Assembly: GCA_045595785.1 (NCBI GenBank)
Contig: JAZOBE010000037.1
Location: 1-64,000, forward strand
Reading direction: 5' to 3'
Origin: SFLA01 sp045595785
GTDB lineage: Bacteria; Bacillota; Clostridia; Oscillospirales; CAG-382
DNA: 64,000 nucleotides
The notes under the pieces are model-generated. The model did not search any database. It was given only the letters and a program-made list of their open reading frames with translations, and had not been told where the DNA came from. The position numbers were made by a program, and so were the translations under genes. Position 1 is the stretch's first letter. Every line of letters starts with the position of its first letter. Below are positions 23,785 to 33,072 of the stretch, piece by piece.

Positions 23785-25829
23785 CAGCTGATCTTATTAC
23801 CTTTCTCATTTCCCGAAGCGAATTCGTATGCCGCCTTGAACAAAGCGGGATACTTGTTCTCCCCTTCTGCAAACATTTCCTCGGAAAGCTTTTTTGCCGC
23901 CTCCAGCATATTCATATCAGCGGCGGAGGCTACTCTGAATATCAACTCGCCCGATTGCTTTTCACCAAAGAAATCACCGGGGCCTCTCTGCTCAAGGTCT
24001 GCATTGGCAATGGCAAAACCATCGTTGGTCTCGCACATTATTCGTAAACGGTCCTCAGTCTTGCCATGAGCTTGGTCAGACAAAAGCACACACATGCTCT
24101 TATCCTTTCCCCTGCCCACTCTGCCGCGAAGCTGATGAAGCTGAGATAGACCGAAGCATTCTGCATTTTCTATAAGAATTACCGTTGCGTTGGGCACGTC
24201 CACACCCACCTCAACGACGGTAGTAGATACCAATATCTGAGTTTCGCCACTTGCAAAGGAACGCATAACCGCATCCTTTTCCACAGGTGTCATTTTTCCG
24301 TGAAGCATACCGATGTTTATACCCGTAAAGCTTCCTCTGCGCATTGCCTCGGCATACCCCTCTGCACTTTGCTTGCCGCTTTCCTCGTTTTCCTCAACAA
24401 GAGGGCAGATTATATAAGCCTGATTGCCTGCGGCGATCCTTTCCCGAATCATTTTGAACACGCGCTCGCGCTTATCGCTTCCCACCAGATAGGTATCTAC
24501 CTTCTGTCTGCCGGGAGGTAATTCGTCAAGAACGCTGATATCCAGATCTCCGTACAGAATAAGCGAAAGAGTACGGGGAATAGGCGTTGCGGACATTACC
24601 AGCATATGAGGCTTTGTGTTGCCGTTGCCACCTTTTTCGGTAAGCCGCGCTCTTTGCATTACGCCAAAGCGATGCTGTTCATCGGTTATGACCAGACCCA
24701 GCTTCTTATACACCACGGTATCCTGAATAAGGGCGTTGGTGCCTACGGCAACGTCAATACTGCCGTCGGCAAGGCCCTGATGCAATAAAGCTTTTTGCTT
24801 TTTCGTAAGACTGCCCGTAAGCAATCCCACCCGTATACCAAAGGGCGAAAGCATTTTATCCAGCGTTTTTGCGTGCTGGGATGCCAGTATCTCCGTAGGT
24901 GCCATAAACGCACACTGATACCCGTTTTTAACTGCAAAATATACCGCAGACGCAGCCACCGCCGTCTTACCGCTGCCCACATCGCCCTGCAAAAGCCTGG
25001 TCATGGGAGTATCACCGCACATATCGTTAAGTATTTCCTTAACACTTCGCTCCTGTGCCGAGGTAAGAGAAAACGGGAACGATTCAAAAAACTGCTTTAC
25101 ACCGCTGTTTTTGAATGACATCTGTATTCCCTTGGATACGTTCTTTCCCCTGCGGGAAACGCGGAGTGCCGTCTGAAACACCACAAGCTCATTAAAAGCA
25201 AGAGTGCGCTTTGCTGCCGCTACGTCCTCACGGGATGCAGGGAGATGTATCTTTCGTATAGCTTCCCCCACAGTTAAAAGCGCGTATCTTTTGCGAACAG
25301 CCTCAGGCAAAACGTCCGTCTTGGCTTCCGAAAGAGGAAGCACAGCACTTACAGCATTCTGAACTGTTTTTTGCGAAAGTCCTTTTGTGAGCGGATACAC
25401 GGGATAAACAGAACGGAGTTTTTTTTCGTGAAGTATAGGCTCCACCTCGGGAGACACCATTTCCTTTCCGTAAAAGCCAAAGGTAACCTTTCCGTAAAAA
25501 CGGAAAGCGCGCCCTTGTGAAAACACCTTAAGCAACCATTTTTGGTTGAAAAAGGTAATATTTACCGTGCCGGTATCATCACCGGCTGTGAATTTGATAT
25601 ATTTAACCTTGCCTCCCCCGGTTTTGACGGGAGAATCCACCGTAAGAACAAGAGAGCATATTTCGCCGTCCAATGCGTCGGCAACCTTTTTTGTCTCACC
25701 TCTGTACTCGTAAGTACGGGGATAAAAGGTAAGCAGATCTCCTGCGCAGGACAAACCAAGCTTGGCGAAGCACTTACTGCGTGCTTCGCCTATGCCCTTT
25801 ATGTACTGTAACGGTGTGTAATGTTCCAT
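23784..25829 (-). CDS. recG: ATP-dependent DNA helicase RecG
   Basis: A 681-aa helicase that remodels stalled forks and Holliday junctions. The N-terminal wedge/OB domain (SLVLTVDSPVKTGGGKV, ITFFNQKWL) is followed by helicase domains with Walker A LLQGDVGSGKTAVAAS (near residue 285), DEQHRFGVMQR (Walker B), VMSATPIPRTLSL, then GMLHGKMTPVEKD, STTVVEVGVDVPNAT and QLRGRVGRG in the second RecA-like lobe. The C-terminal RecG domain is complete. It overlaps yhaN by one base (TAATG) and dusB at the other end. Confidence 0.97.
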   Translation of the reverse strand: MEHYTPLQYIKGIGEARSKCFAKLGLSCAGDLLTFYPRTYEYRGETKKVADALDGEICSLVLTVDSPVKTGGGKVKYIKFTAGDDTGTVNITFFNQKWLLKVFSQGRAFRFYGKVTFGFYGKEMVSPEVEPILHEKKLRSVYPVYPLTKGLSQKTVQNAVSAVLPLSEAKTDVLPEAVRKRYALLTVGEAIRKIHLPASREDVAAAKRTLAFNELVVFQTALRVSRRGKNVSKGIQMSFKNSGVKQFFESFPFSLTSAQERSVKEILNDMCGDTPMTRLLQGDVGSGKTAVAASAVYFAVKNGYQCAFMAPTEILASQHAKTLDKMLSPFGIRVGLLTGSLTKKQKALLHQGLADGSIDVAVGTNALIQDTVVYKKLGLVITDEQHRFGVMQRARLTEKGGNGNTKPHMLVMSATPIPRTLSLILYGDLDISVLDELPPGRQKVDTYLVGSDKRERVFKMIRERIAAGNQAYIICPLVEENEESGKQSAEGYAEAMRRGSFTGINIGMLHGKMTPVEKDAVMRSFASGETQILVSTTVVEVGVDVPNATVILIENAECFGLSQLHQLRGRVGRGKDKSMCVLLSDQAHGKTEDRLRIMCETNDGFAIANADLEQRGPGDFFGEKQSGELIFRVASAADMNMLEAAKKLSEEMFAEGENKYPALFKAAYEFASGNEKGNKIS

Positions 25830-28051
25830 TATATTTCTATCCTGTTATAAGAGGTTCCGGAAGCATCAAGTATACGCTGTTCTCTGTCATGGCAGGAGAA
25901 CAGGAATACTTGCCCCTCCTCGGCAACGGTCTTGACCATATCAAGCATGTATTCAAGACGCTTTCCGTCCAGACGAACAAAGGCATCGTCCAACACAAGA
26001 GGAGGACGTGTCTCGGAATAAATAAGGTTTACCAGGGCAAGGCGCAAGCACATATAAGCGCTGTCCTTGGTGCCAGCAGACATATAGTCGGAATGCTTGG
26101 TGCCGACAGAGGTTTCGTAAGACATTGTAAGCGATGTATCAAAGGATACCTTATCGTACTTACCGCCGGTTACTGCCGACATATACTTCCCTGCGTGGCG
26201 GGAAAGTGCAGGCGAAACTATATTACGCATATATTTATCCGCTTCGTCCAACGCCTCTGCGGCAATAGTGACTGCAGAATAAGACTGCTCAAGATACTTT
26301 ATTCGAGCCGCTACGGAATCTCTTTGCGCCTGAATAAGTGCAGGGTCTCCGCCTGCGCCGATAAGTCTGCCTCTCTCCCCTTCTTTTTCCCGTAAGCTGC
26401 TCCTCAAGGACTCATCCTGCTGTGAGATAGCGTCCATAGCGCGCTCAAGTTCTTCACGGGTGTGAGCAGGAACGGAAGCATTCTCAGCCAATTCGCTTAT
26501 GCGCTTAAGATCGCAGGAAGCAAATGCCGCCTCCTGTACCGCCTTGGCGGTATCAAGCTGTGTACGGGTGCGAAAAACAAGGTCTGCTGCAGAAACAATA
26601 TCGGCAACACGCTTATTAACGTCCTCGGGGTCGCCGGGCATTCCTTCGGTTACAGAGAATATCTCTCCGTCAAGCTGTGCCAATTCATCAACGGCACGGT
26701 CATAAAGAGTTTTGGCTCCTATAGCCTTAAGCTCAAGCTCGGCTATCTCCTGCTGTGCCGCCGGATATTGACCAAGCATATATTTCATTTCAGAAAGCGA
26801 AGAAAATCCGTTTCGTGCCGCAAAATGGGACGCCGCTCCGTTCAGTATCATAAGCACTATAAAAATGATTACTGCCGCACCGCCAAAAACGATTATATAC
26901 TGCCAAGGCAAGAATTCAACTTCACCGAAGATATCGGTAAACTCCAGCACTGCAGTTGCACCCGCGGCAAGCACCATAAGAAGCGCGAGAAGTATCATCA
27001 ATACCCTTGCACCGCGGATGGCACGTATCTTTTTACCGATGGTATTTACGTTTCTTCCGTCAAAAAGGCTTTCCTTGCGTGCGTTCTCAACATCCTTTTC
27101 CGCATTGGCAAGGTTTTCCTTACGCTCTTCTATTTTTGCGGTATATACGCTTCTGCGGGATATAAGCTTTACAGCCTTAGCCACGTTATCCTTATCAGGC
27201 TCAACACCGCCGAAGGGCTCTGTCGCCCCATCGTACTCAGCCTCAGCCTCGGTAACCTTACGGGCGTGCTCCTTAAGCTCCGCATATTTTAGAGATGCTT
27301 CGTATTTTTCTATACCGATAAGCTCCTGTTTGATCTCATCTCTGAGTCTGCGGTTGTTGGATATCTTGTTTTCAATTTCCTTTATTTCGCTGTCCACCTT
27401 ACCCAAAGCGCCGGAATTGGAAACGGCATCACCCAAAGCGCGGTCAAAAGCATCACGCTTTTCCTCCAAAGCAGGCAGTATTCCGCCGCCCTTTACACGG
27501 CTGCGGAGACGGTTGCGTGCTTCGGAAAGCTTTTTCATAGCATCAGCCGCACTGACACTCTCGTCGGCCGAGGCAATTAGATTACGTAGCTGCTCAGCAA
27601 GCTCATCATCCTTTTTGCCGGGAGAAACCAGCTGACGGAAAAAGGCTGTTTTGGAGAATATCTCCTCCTTTACGCCGAAAAAGCATTCGCCGGGGACCTG
27701 CCCCTTAAGTATTTCCTTTCCCGTATCCTTTTCGGTAACGGTACACATATCCTTGCCTGCAAGATACTCACGCTCAACACGGTATCTCATACTGCCAAGA
27801 GAAAACTCAACGCTTCCTGCCGCACGGGGGTTATCCCAAGGGATATAATGCTTTTTCTCGTTTTCAGAAACGTTGGAAACGCGCTGACCGGAAAAGCCGT
27901 AAAAAACAAACTTTATAAAATGCGCAAGGGTGGTCTTGCCGCTTTCGTTGGGAGCGGTAATAAGATTTATTCCTTTTTCGGGTGTGATTATTGTATTTGT
28001 TATACAACCGAAGGAGACTATTTCACATTTTTCGATAATAACTGCGTTCAT
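25829..28051 (-). CDS. yhaN: YhaN-like SMC/Rad50-type ATPase with internal TM pair
   Basis: A 740-aa Rad50/SbcC-like ATPase. Walker A is APNESGKTT near residues 33-41, long coiled coils follow, and the C-terminal ATPase half has the signature-like MSAGTKDSAYMCLRLAL and Walker B PPLVLDDAFVRLD. Between the coils two hydrophobic helices (VLMILLALLMVLAAGATAV and YIIVFGGAAVIIFIVLMIL) would tie the hinge region to the membrane, as in Bacillus YhaN. It pairs with the YhaO nuclease gene directly upstream (4-base overlap). The pair probably processes DNA ends. It is shorter than Bacillus YhaN (about 960 aa). Confidence 0.85.
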   Translation of the reverse strand: MNAVIIEKCEIVSFGCITNTIITPEKGINLITAPNESGKTTLAHFIKFVFYGFSGQRVSNVSENEKKHYIPWDNPRAAGSVEFSLGSMRYRVEREYLAGKDMCTVTEKDTGKEILKGQVPGECFFGVKEEIFSKTAFFRQLVSPGKKDDELAEQLRNLIASADESVSAADAMKKLSEARNRLRSRVKGGGILPALEEKRDAFDRALGDAVSNSGALGKVDSEIKEIENKISNNRRLRDEIKQELIGIEKYEASLKYAELKEHARKVTEAEAEYDGATEPFGGVEPDKDNVAKAVKLISRRSVYTAKIEERKENLANAEKDVENARKESLFDGRNVNTIGKKIRAIRGARVLMILLALLMVLAAGATAVLEFTDIFGEVEFLPWQYIIVFGGAAVIIFIVLMILNGAASHFAARNGFSSLSEMKYMLGQYPAAQQEIAELELKAIGAKTLYDRAVDELAQLDGEIFSVTEGMPGDPEDVNKRVADIVSAADLVFRTRTQLDTAKAVQEAAFASCDLKRISELAENASVPAHTREELERAMDAISQQDESLRSSLREKEGERGRLIGAGGDPALIQAQRDSVAARIKYLEQSYSAVTIAAEALDEADKYMRNIVSPALSRHAGKYMSAVTGGKYDKVSFDTSLTMSYETSVGTKHSDYMSAGTKDSAYMCLRLALVNLIYSETRPPLVLDDAFVRLDGKRLEYMLDMVKTVAEEGQVFLFSCHDREQRILDASGTSYNRIEI

Positions 28052-29172
28052 ATCTGCTCCTCCCCGAAATCTGCTATATTCTTTTCGTTAAGTGCGGTAA
28101 GACCGTACTTGAGTGCTTTTACCAGAGTATTATATTCCTCACTGCCCGGACGTGCCTGAGAAATACGCTTTTCCATAATACGGTAGAAAACGCCCTTAAG
28201 AGTATTTTCACTTTCGGTACCGGTAAAGCTTACGACTACGCGAGTGTTATCAACGATATGTACCTCGCATTCGGTCTGACCGGAAAGCTCATCGGGAGAC
28301 AGCAGGTATTCTTCGTCGGTCTCACCTACCGCGTTTACACGAATGACCGTGCCTGCAGGAAAATCAGAAACGGAAGCACGTATCATTTCCAAGGCGTTTC
28401 TTCTGCTTACGGAATCGGTAACGTCAACATTTATGACTTCATAACGCATTTCCGCAACAGACACCGATCTTAAGTTAACGTTCCCCTTTTCAACAGTACC
28501 GATGAGGGCGGATTTTATTCCCGTTTCATCAAAGCTTCTGCCGCAAAGACAACCGGGGTATGCATAGAAAACACCGTTTTCCGAGCAAACGCCCGTGCCC
28601 TTGTGAATATGACCGAGAGCTACGTAATCAAACTTGCTCTCACCTATCTCCCTTTTGGTAACGGGACCATTGGAGGAAAGGACGCCCGACATATCGCCGT
28701 GGCATACCAGGATATTTATCATATCGTCATCGGGAATTTCGTAGCCCGTAACGGTACTCTCACCGTACAAGGACGAGGTAAAGCCGTATCCAAACACACG
28801 AACACCCAGATCATTAAGCTCTATACACTGGCGGTCCTTGAAAACGTGAACGTTTTCAGGAAAATCCGCTGATGCGTACACAGACGCAGGAGTAAAGGGA
28901 TCGTGATTACCGGGGGATATAAAAAACGCACAGGAAGGAAGCGATGCAAATGCGTTTTTAAGCATAAGCGCAGTATCTCGAGTGGCAAACTCGGTATCGA
29001 ACAGATCGCCCGAGATAAGGCATATCTGAACCTGCTCTTCCCTCGCCTTTTCGATAAGACGGAGGAAGGAACGGCGAACGGCCTCGCGCCGTTTTTCAGC
29101 AGCAGAGGGAGAAAACGCCGTAAAGGGGGAATCAAGATGTATATCTGCAGTATGTAAAATTTTAATACTCAT
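28048..29172 (-). CDS. yhaO: YhaO/SbcD-like DNA repair phosphoesterase
   Basis: A 374-aa Mre11/SbcD-type metallophosphoesterase. All five motifs are present: HTADIHLDSPF (N-terminus), ISGDLFD, SPGNHDPF, VCHGDMSG and ALGHIHKG. These bind two Mn ions and give ssDNA endo- and exonuclease activity in the family. The C-terminus has an extra ~130 residues that probably bind the YhaN ATPase. It overlaps yhaN by 4 bases and the pgeF stop by one base, so the cluster is coupled. Confidence 0.9.
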   Translation of the reverse strand: MSIKILHTADIHLDSPFTAFSPSAAEKRREAVRRSFLRLIEKAREEQVQICLISGDLFDTEFATRDTALMLKNAFASLPSCAFFISPGNHDPFTPASVYASADFPENVHVFKDRQCIELNDLGVRVFGYGFTSSLYGESTVTGYEIPDDDMINILVCHGDMSGVLSSNGPVTKREIGESKFDYVALGHIHKGTGVCSENGVFYAYPGCLCGRSFDETGIKSALIGTVEKGNVNLRSVSVAEMRYEVINVDVTDSVSRRNALEMIRASVSDFPAGTVIRVNAVGETDEEYLLSPDELSGQTECEVHIVDNTRVVVSFTGTESENTLKGVFYRIMEKRISQARPGSEEYNTLVKALKYGLTALNEKNIADFGEEQI

Positions 29173-29996
29173 TATTTCCTCCTGTTCATTATAAGTGAAG
29201 CCATAGTACCGCGCTCGTTTCCGTGAACACGGTGGGAAAAGAACGTATCGGTATTACAACAGGTGCAAATGCGGCAAGAAGAAATATTCTCTTCTCTAAC
29301 ACCGCTGTTTTGAAGCGCTTTTTCGTTTACGCCCGTAAGATCCAACATAAACTTGCCGTTTTCGGCAGGAACAAAATACTCACCGAAGGAAGGGTCCTTC
29401 TGCGTAAAATAATCGTAAAGCTCCGCACCCACCTCATAACAGCAAACGCCTGCGCAAGGTCCGATGGCAGCTATAATATTTTCTCTTTTGCTTCCCATAC
29501 CGCACATTTTGTCTAAGGCAACGGCGGATATTCCGCCAAGAGTTCCGCGCCAACCGGAATGAACTGCGCCGCAAACGTTGTTAACGGTATCATACAGCAG
29601 AATAGGAACGCAATCCGCGCTGCGGACAGAAAGCAAAGTATCCTGACAAGCGGTAACCAGACCGTCCACGTCAAAATCAAAGGGAGGCTTTACCGTGCCC
29701 GTGCCTCTATGCTCGTCCTTAACCTCTATGACCGTGGTGCTGTGAGTCTGATAGGTTCGGCAGACAGAACGTTCGTCTAATCCGAAAACCGAAGCGGCAA
29801 TGCGGTGGTTTGCCAGCACGTTCTCAGCACTGTCCTTTTTCTCACCCAGACCTACCGCAAAATTAAGGGTATCGAACGGCGGAGTGCTTACACCGCCGTG
29901 TCGGGTAAAGAATGCGTGGGGAACAGAAAATCTATCAAAAAGCGGAGAAGTATAATACACCGCTTTATCGTTATGCAAAACAAATTGATGGGTCAA
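29172..29996 (-). CDS. pgeF: Peptidoglycan editing factor PgeF (YlmD, laccase-domain)
   Basis: A 274-aa protein of the PF02578 family. Metal-binding His/Cys are in SADCVPILLYD (near residue 125), CGAVHSGWRGT (near 140) and GPCAGVCCYEVG (near 175). E. coli PgeF removes L-Ser misincorporated in peptidoglycan precursors; purine nucleoside phosphorylase/adenosine deaminase activity is also reported for homologues. It is the first gene of the operon with yhaO, yhaN, recG and dusB. Start choice is the only full-length ATG. Confidence 0.9.
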   Translation of the reverse strand: MTHQFVLHNDKAVYYTSPLFDRFSVPHAFFTRHGGVSTPPFDTLNFAVGLGEKKDSAENVLANHRIAASVFGLDERSVCRTYQTHSTTVIEVKDEHRGTGTVKPPFDFDVDGLVTACQDTLLSVRSADCVPILLYDTVNNVCGAVHSGWRGTLGGISAVALDKMCGMGSKRENIIAAIGPCAGVCCYEVGAELYDYFTQKDPSFGEYFVPAENGKFMLDLTGVNEKALQNSGVREENISSCRICTCCNTDTFFSHRVHGNERGTMASLIMNRRK

Positions 29997-30078
29997 AAAA
30001 TATCACCTCATAAAATTATAACATAGAGATATACACTTTGCAAGAAACATTATTTTTTATTTTTTATTAAAAAAACTA

Positions 30079-30107
30079 TTGACAAATCACTTTTGACTTG
30101 ATATAAT
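30079..30107 (+). promoter_or_regulatory. Consensus promoter of the tRNA-Met/tRNA-Glu unit
   Basis: TTGACA (30079-30084), 17 bases, TATAAT (30102-30107): a perfect sigma-A promoter 42 bases before tRNA-Met. Confidence 0.9.
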
Positions 30108-30148
30108 AAGCAAGCTGTCATAAAGACGGCGCAAAAAGCGGAATATAT

Positions 30149-30224
30149 GGCGGAATAGCTCAGTTGGCAGAGCATCCGGTTCATACCCGGCAGGTCGTAG
30201 GTTCAAGTCCCACTTCCGCTACCA
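30149..30224 (+). tRNA. tRNA with CAT anticodon (elongator Met or Ile2)
   Basis: A 76-base cloverleaf with encoded CCA. The acceptor GGCGGAA pairs with TTCCGCT, and the anticodon loop TTCATAC gives CAT. The three G-C pairs of an initiator anticodon stem (GGG/CCC) are absent, so it is probably elongator Met. A lysidine-modified Ile tRNA cannot be excluded by sequence alone. Confidence 0.93.
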
Positions 30225-30229
30225 TTTAA

Positions 30230-30304
30230 GGCCCGTTGGTCAAGCGGTTAAGACACCGCCCTTTCACGGCGGTAACAGGAGTTCGATTCTCCTACGGGTC
30301 ACCA
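30230..30304 (+). tRNA. tRNA-Glu (TTC)
   Basis: A 75-base cloverleaf with encoded CCA. GGCCCGT pairs with ACGGGTC, and the anticodon stem CCGCC/GGCGG holds loop CTTTCAC (TTC). It lies 5 bases after tRNA-Met, in the same transcript. Confidence 0.96.
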
Positions 30305-30309
30305 AAAAA

Positions 30310-30338
30310 ATCCGAGAACTTTGTTCTCGGATTTTTTT
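30310..30338 (+). terminator. Terminator of the tRNA-Met/Glu unit
   Basis: ATCCGAGAAC, a three-base loop, GTTCTCGGAT, then TTTTTT. Confidence 0.9.
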
Positions 30339-30340
30339 AT

Positions 30341-30600
30341 CCAGGCCGACGTTTCAGGGTCCCCAAAGCGAACAAAGTGAGCTTTGGGTTAAAAGTAGGC
30401 TTGGTATGGCATCCGTCGATTTGCGGCGGCATGAAATCATATGGCAAAGCAAGGTTGAAAAGCCTTGCTTTTTTAGCGAATTCGGGCATCTGCCCGATTT
30501 CGCGCAGCGGACGTCCACGCGCTATGCTTGCCCCAGACGCAAGCGTCGGGAAGAAAGGGTTGAATTTTCAACTTGTATTAGAAAAATTCTCTCCAAATGA
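30341..30600 (+). other. Hairpin-rich non-coding stretch after tRNA-Glu
   Basis: No gene is convincing here. Four inverted repeats follow one another: CCCAAAGC/GCTTTGGG (30361-30389), CCG/CGG near 30411, AAGCAAGG/CCTTGCTT with TTTTTT (30446-30474, a good terminator) and TCGGGC/GCCCGA near 30485. A 127-codon frame runs through tRNA-Glu and this region, but it is a read-through artefact. The stretch looks like a mobile or repeated intergenic sequence; its copy number in the genome is unknown. Confidence 0.45.
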
Positions 30601-30677
30601 GTTATTGTTTTTATGGTGACGTGTGATATAATCATATCAGGATAAGCGCTGATCCAAAACAATTTGGAGGAACAACA

Positions 30678-31481
30678 ATGATAAAACTTGGAGAAAAAAT
30701 TAAGTCTTTAAGAAAACAGAAAAATATATCACAAGAGGTTTTCGCTAACTATCTCGGCGTATCTTTTCAAGCCGTTTCAAAGTGGGAAAACGGTAACACT
30801 ATGCCGGACGTAACTATGATTCCTGCTATCGCTTCCTTCTTCGGCATTTCCACCGATGAGCTCTTTGATTTTAATCTTTACGAAATTGAGAAAAATATCG
30901 AAGTAATTGTTGATGAACACAGCAAGTATTGGGATGAGGATAAAGAGAAAGCTGAACAGATAATTCGTGAAGGATTAAAGCGATACCCCGGAAATGATGT
31001 GTTACTCAACTGCTTGATTGGTGTTATTTCGGAATTGGGCAAAAACGACGAAGTTATATCAATTGGCAAAGCTCTTGTTGAAAGCACAAAATACGACGAT
31101 GTGCGGATGGATGCATATCGTATTATGGCAGAGGCGTACAAAGCAAAGGGCGAATACCAATTGGCTAAAAAGGCTATAGAGCATATTCCCGAGGTATATT
31201 TTTCTAATTTATATGTAAAAGCATATCTGTTAGAAGGAGAAGAACAGTTCGAAGCAGCCACAAAAGAGGCTTCTTTGTGCTTTGAGCATTTGGTATGGAT
31301 GCTTGAAATTTTAGGAAATATCTATATTAAAATGGGAGCAATTGAAAAAGCTAAAATACAGTACACACAAGCAATTAATGTACTGAAAGCATTTGATAAT
31401 GATTTTGCAACGAAATATACACATAGCAAATATGATTCCGAAAAGATTAAAGAGCTTGAAGTCAAATTGTCTTTGATTTGA
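30678..31481 (+). CDS. XRE-family regulator with TPR-like C-terminus
   Basis: A 267-aa cytosolic DNA-binding protein. Residues 5-62 are a Cro/CI helix-turn-helix (IKSLRKQKNISQEVFANYLG then VSFQAVSKWENG); the rest is helical with several TPR-like repeats (for example MAEAYKAKGEYQLAKKAI and LGNIYIKMGAIEKAKIQY). This is the layout of many Firmicutes regulators that sense a peptide or partner protein through the TPR part. The target is unknown; no obvious partner gene is adjacent. A TATAAT at 30627-30632 lies in front, with only a weak -35. GGAGG precedes the ATG. It is AT-richer than most neighbours, suggesting acquisition. Confidence 0.85.
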   Translation: MIKLGEKIKSLRKQKNISQEVFANYLGVSFQAVSKWENGNTMPDVTMIPAIASFFGISTDELFDFNLYEIEKNIEVIVDEHSKYWDEDKEKAEQIIREGLKRYPGNDVLLNCLIGVISELGKNDEVISIGKALVESTKYDDVRMDAYRIMAEAYKAKGEYQLAKKAIEHIPEVYFSNLYVKAYLLEGEEQFEAATKEASLCFEHLVWMLEILGNIYIKMGAIEKAKIQYTQAINVLKAFDNDFATKYTHSKYDSEKIKELEVKLSLI

Positions 31482-31504
31482 TAAACCGTTTTTCTTGACC
31501 CCCT

Positions 31505-31528
31505 GCCCCACATAACGTGGGGCTTTTT
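31505..31528 (+). terminator. Terminator of the XRE/TPR gene
   Basis: GCCCCAC, ATAAC loop, GTGGGGC, then TTTTTG. Confidence 0.85.
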
Positions 31529-31545
31529 GTATTTTTAATTGATAA

Positions 31546-31574
31546 TTGACTATATACTTATTATATGGTAAAAT
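31546..31574 (+). promoter_or_regulatory. Promoter of the antiporter operon
   Basis: TTGACT (31546-31551), 17 bases, TAAAAT (31569-31574), about 33 bases before the ATG at 31607. Confidence 0.65.
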
Positions 31575-31606
31575 ATATAATAAAATATTTTGACGGGAGG
31601 AAGATA

Positions 31607-33061
31607 ATGGCTGAAACAATACAAAAATTTTTCGGTATACAGTCTCCTGCCGCCATGGTTATTATAACCATAGCATTAATGCTGTTTTGCGGTTTCGCCT
31701 TAACGAGGCTTACCAAGCTGTTAAAGCTGCCCAACGTCACGGCGTATATTATCACGGGAATTTTGCTGGGGCCATATGTTTTGGACGCCGTACCAAAGGA
31801 AATTGTTGAGGGAACGGAGTTTTTATCCGATATAGCGCTGGCGTTTATCGCATTCAGCACAGGCGAATTCTTTAAGCTGAACGTATTAAAGAAAAACGGT
31901 GCCAAGGTGCTTATTATAACCCTTGCGGAAGCGTTGCTTTCCGCCGCGGCGGTATTCGGTGTGCTGTACGGAATATTCAGAGTGGAGCTTGCTTTTTCTA
32001 TCGTGCTTTCCGCGTTGGCGGCGGCAACTGCATCTGCATCTACGATGATGACTATACGGCAAACAGGGGCAAAGGGAGATTTTGTAAACACTCTGCTTCA
32101 GGTGGTGGCGCTGGACAACGTAATAAGCCTTATCGCTTACTCGGTGGCAATATCGGTGGCGACAGCCTTGATAGGCGCGTCTCACAGCGTTTCGGCAGGT
32201 GACGTGCTGTATCCCCTACTTATAAATGCGGGCGTTTTGATAGTGGGATGCGTGTTTGGATTTTTCCTCAACGCATTACTGAAAAAGCGGTCTACCGATA
32301 ACCGTCTTATAGTTTCGATTGCGGTGCTGTTTGCCTTCTGCGGTATCTGCGCTGTACTGGACGTTTCTCCCCTGCTGGGATGTATGTCTATGGCGACGGT
32401 ATATATTAACGTATCCGGCGACGAAAAGCTGTTCAAGCAGTTAAACTATTTCAGCCCTCCGATGCTGCTGCTTTTCTTTGTTAGGTCAGGAGTGAGCTTT
32501 GACCTGGGCGCGCTGTTTGATTTTTCTGCATCGGTAGGCTCGGTTTCTTTGCTTACCATCGGAATTGCATATTTCGTTGTAAGAATAATCGGTAAATACG
32601 CAGGAGCGTACATTGGCTGTCTTGCCGCTAAAAAGGACAAAAAGGTGCGAAATTTCCTTGGCTTTGCCCTTGTGCCTCAAGCAGGCGTAAGTATAGGTCT
32701 TGCGGCATTGGGCGCCCGTGCGCTTGGCGGTGAGATAGGTGACGCGCTGACAACCGTAATACTTGCATCGGGCGTGCTGTACGAGCTGGTGGGCCCTGCG
32801 GCGGCAAAAATGTCGCTTCATCTAGCAGGTGCCTACTCGGATAAACTGGAAGATATAGTTTTGGTAGAAACGGTTACGCCTGACGGAAGAATAAAAACCG
32901 ACGCGCAACTTCTTACCGAGAGAATACAAAAGATACAAGAGGAGTTGCCTGAAAAGGGTGATACTCCCAATGAAGACGAGCAGGCGTTTCTTGAAGCGGC
33001 GGAGGAGCAGTATGCATCCATGCTGGCATCACGCAGGAAGCCCTTTTCAAGAAACAGATAA
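31607..33061 (+). CDS. Kef/CPA2-type cation:proton antiporter
   Basis: A 484-aa membrane protein with about 12 TM helices and no C-terminal RCK domain. The Na/H-exchanger core is visible in VTAYIITGILLGPYV near residue 35 and DIALAFIAFSTGEFF near residue 74; a conserved LDNVISLIAYS segment is near residue 165. CPA2 proteins exchange K+ or Na+ for H+. The last ~65 residues are charged and cytosolic. I use ATG 31607 because GGGAGG lies 8 bases upstream; the frame is open 14 codons earlier. It heads an operon with an MgtC-like gene 11 bases later and a threonine aldolase gene. Confidence 0.88.
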   Translation: MAETIQKFFGIQSPAAMVIITIALMLFCGFALTRLTKLLKLPNVTAYIITGILLGPYVLDAVPKEIVEGTEFLSDIALAFIAFSTGEFFKLNVLKKNGAKVLIITLAEALLSAAAVFGVLYGIFRVELAFSIVLSALAAATASASTMMTIRQTGAKGDFVNTLLQVVALDNVISLIAYSVAISVATALIGASHSVSAGDVLYPLLINAGVLIVGCVFGFFLNALLKKRSTDNRLIVSIAVLFAFCGICAVLDVSPLLGCMSMATVYINVSGDEKLFKQLNYFSPPMLLLFFVRSGVSFDLGALFDFSASVGSVSLLTIGIAYFVVRIIGKYAGAYIGCLAAKKDKKVRNFLGFALVPQAGVSIGLAALGARALGGEIGDALTTVILASGVLYELVGPAAAKMSLHLAGAYSDKLEDIVLVETVTPDGRIKTDAQLLTERIQKIQEELPEKGDTPNEDEQAFLEAAEEQYASMLASRRKPFSRNR

Positions 33062-33072
33062 GGAGGAAGATT

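Noticed and set aside
30236..30619. 127-codon ORF starting in tRNA-Glu
   Set aside because: It reads through a tRNA, a terminator and several hairpins, has no ribosome site and no protein-like features.
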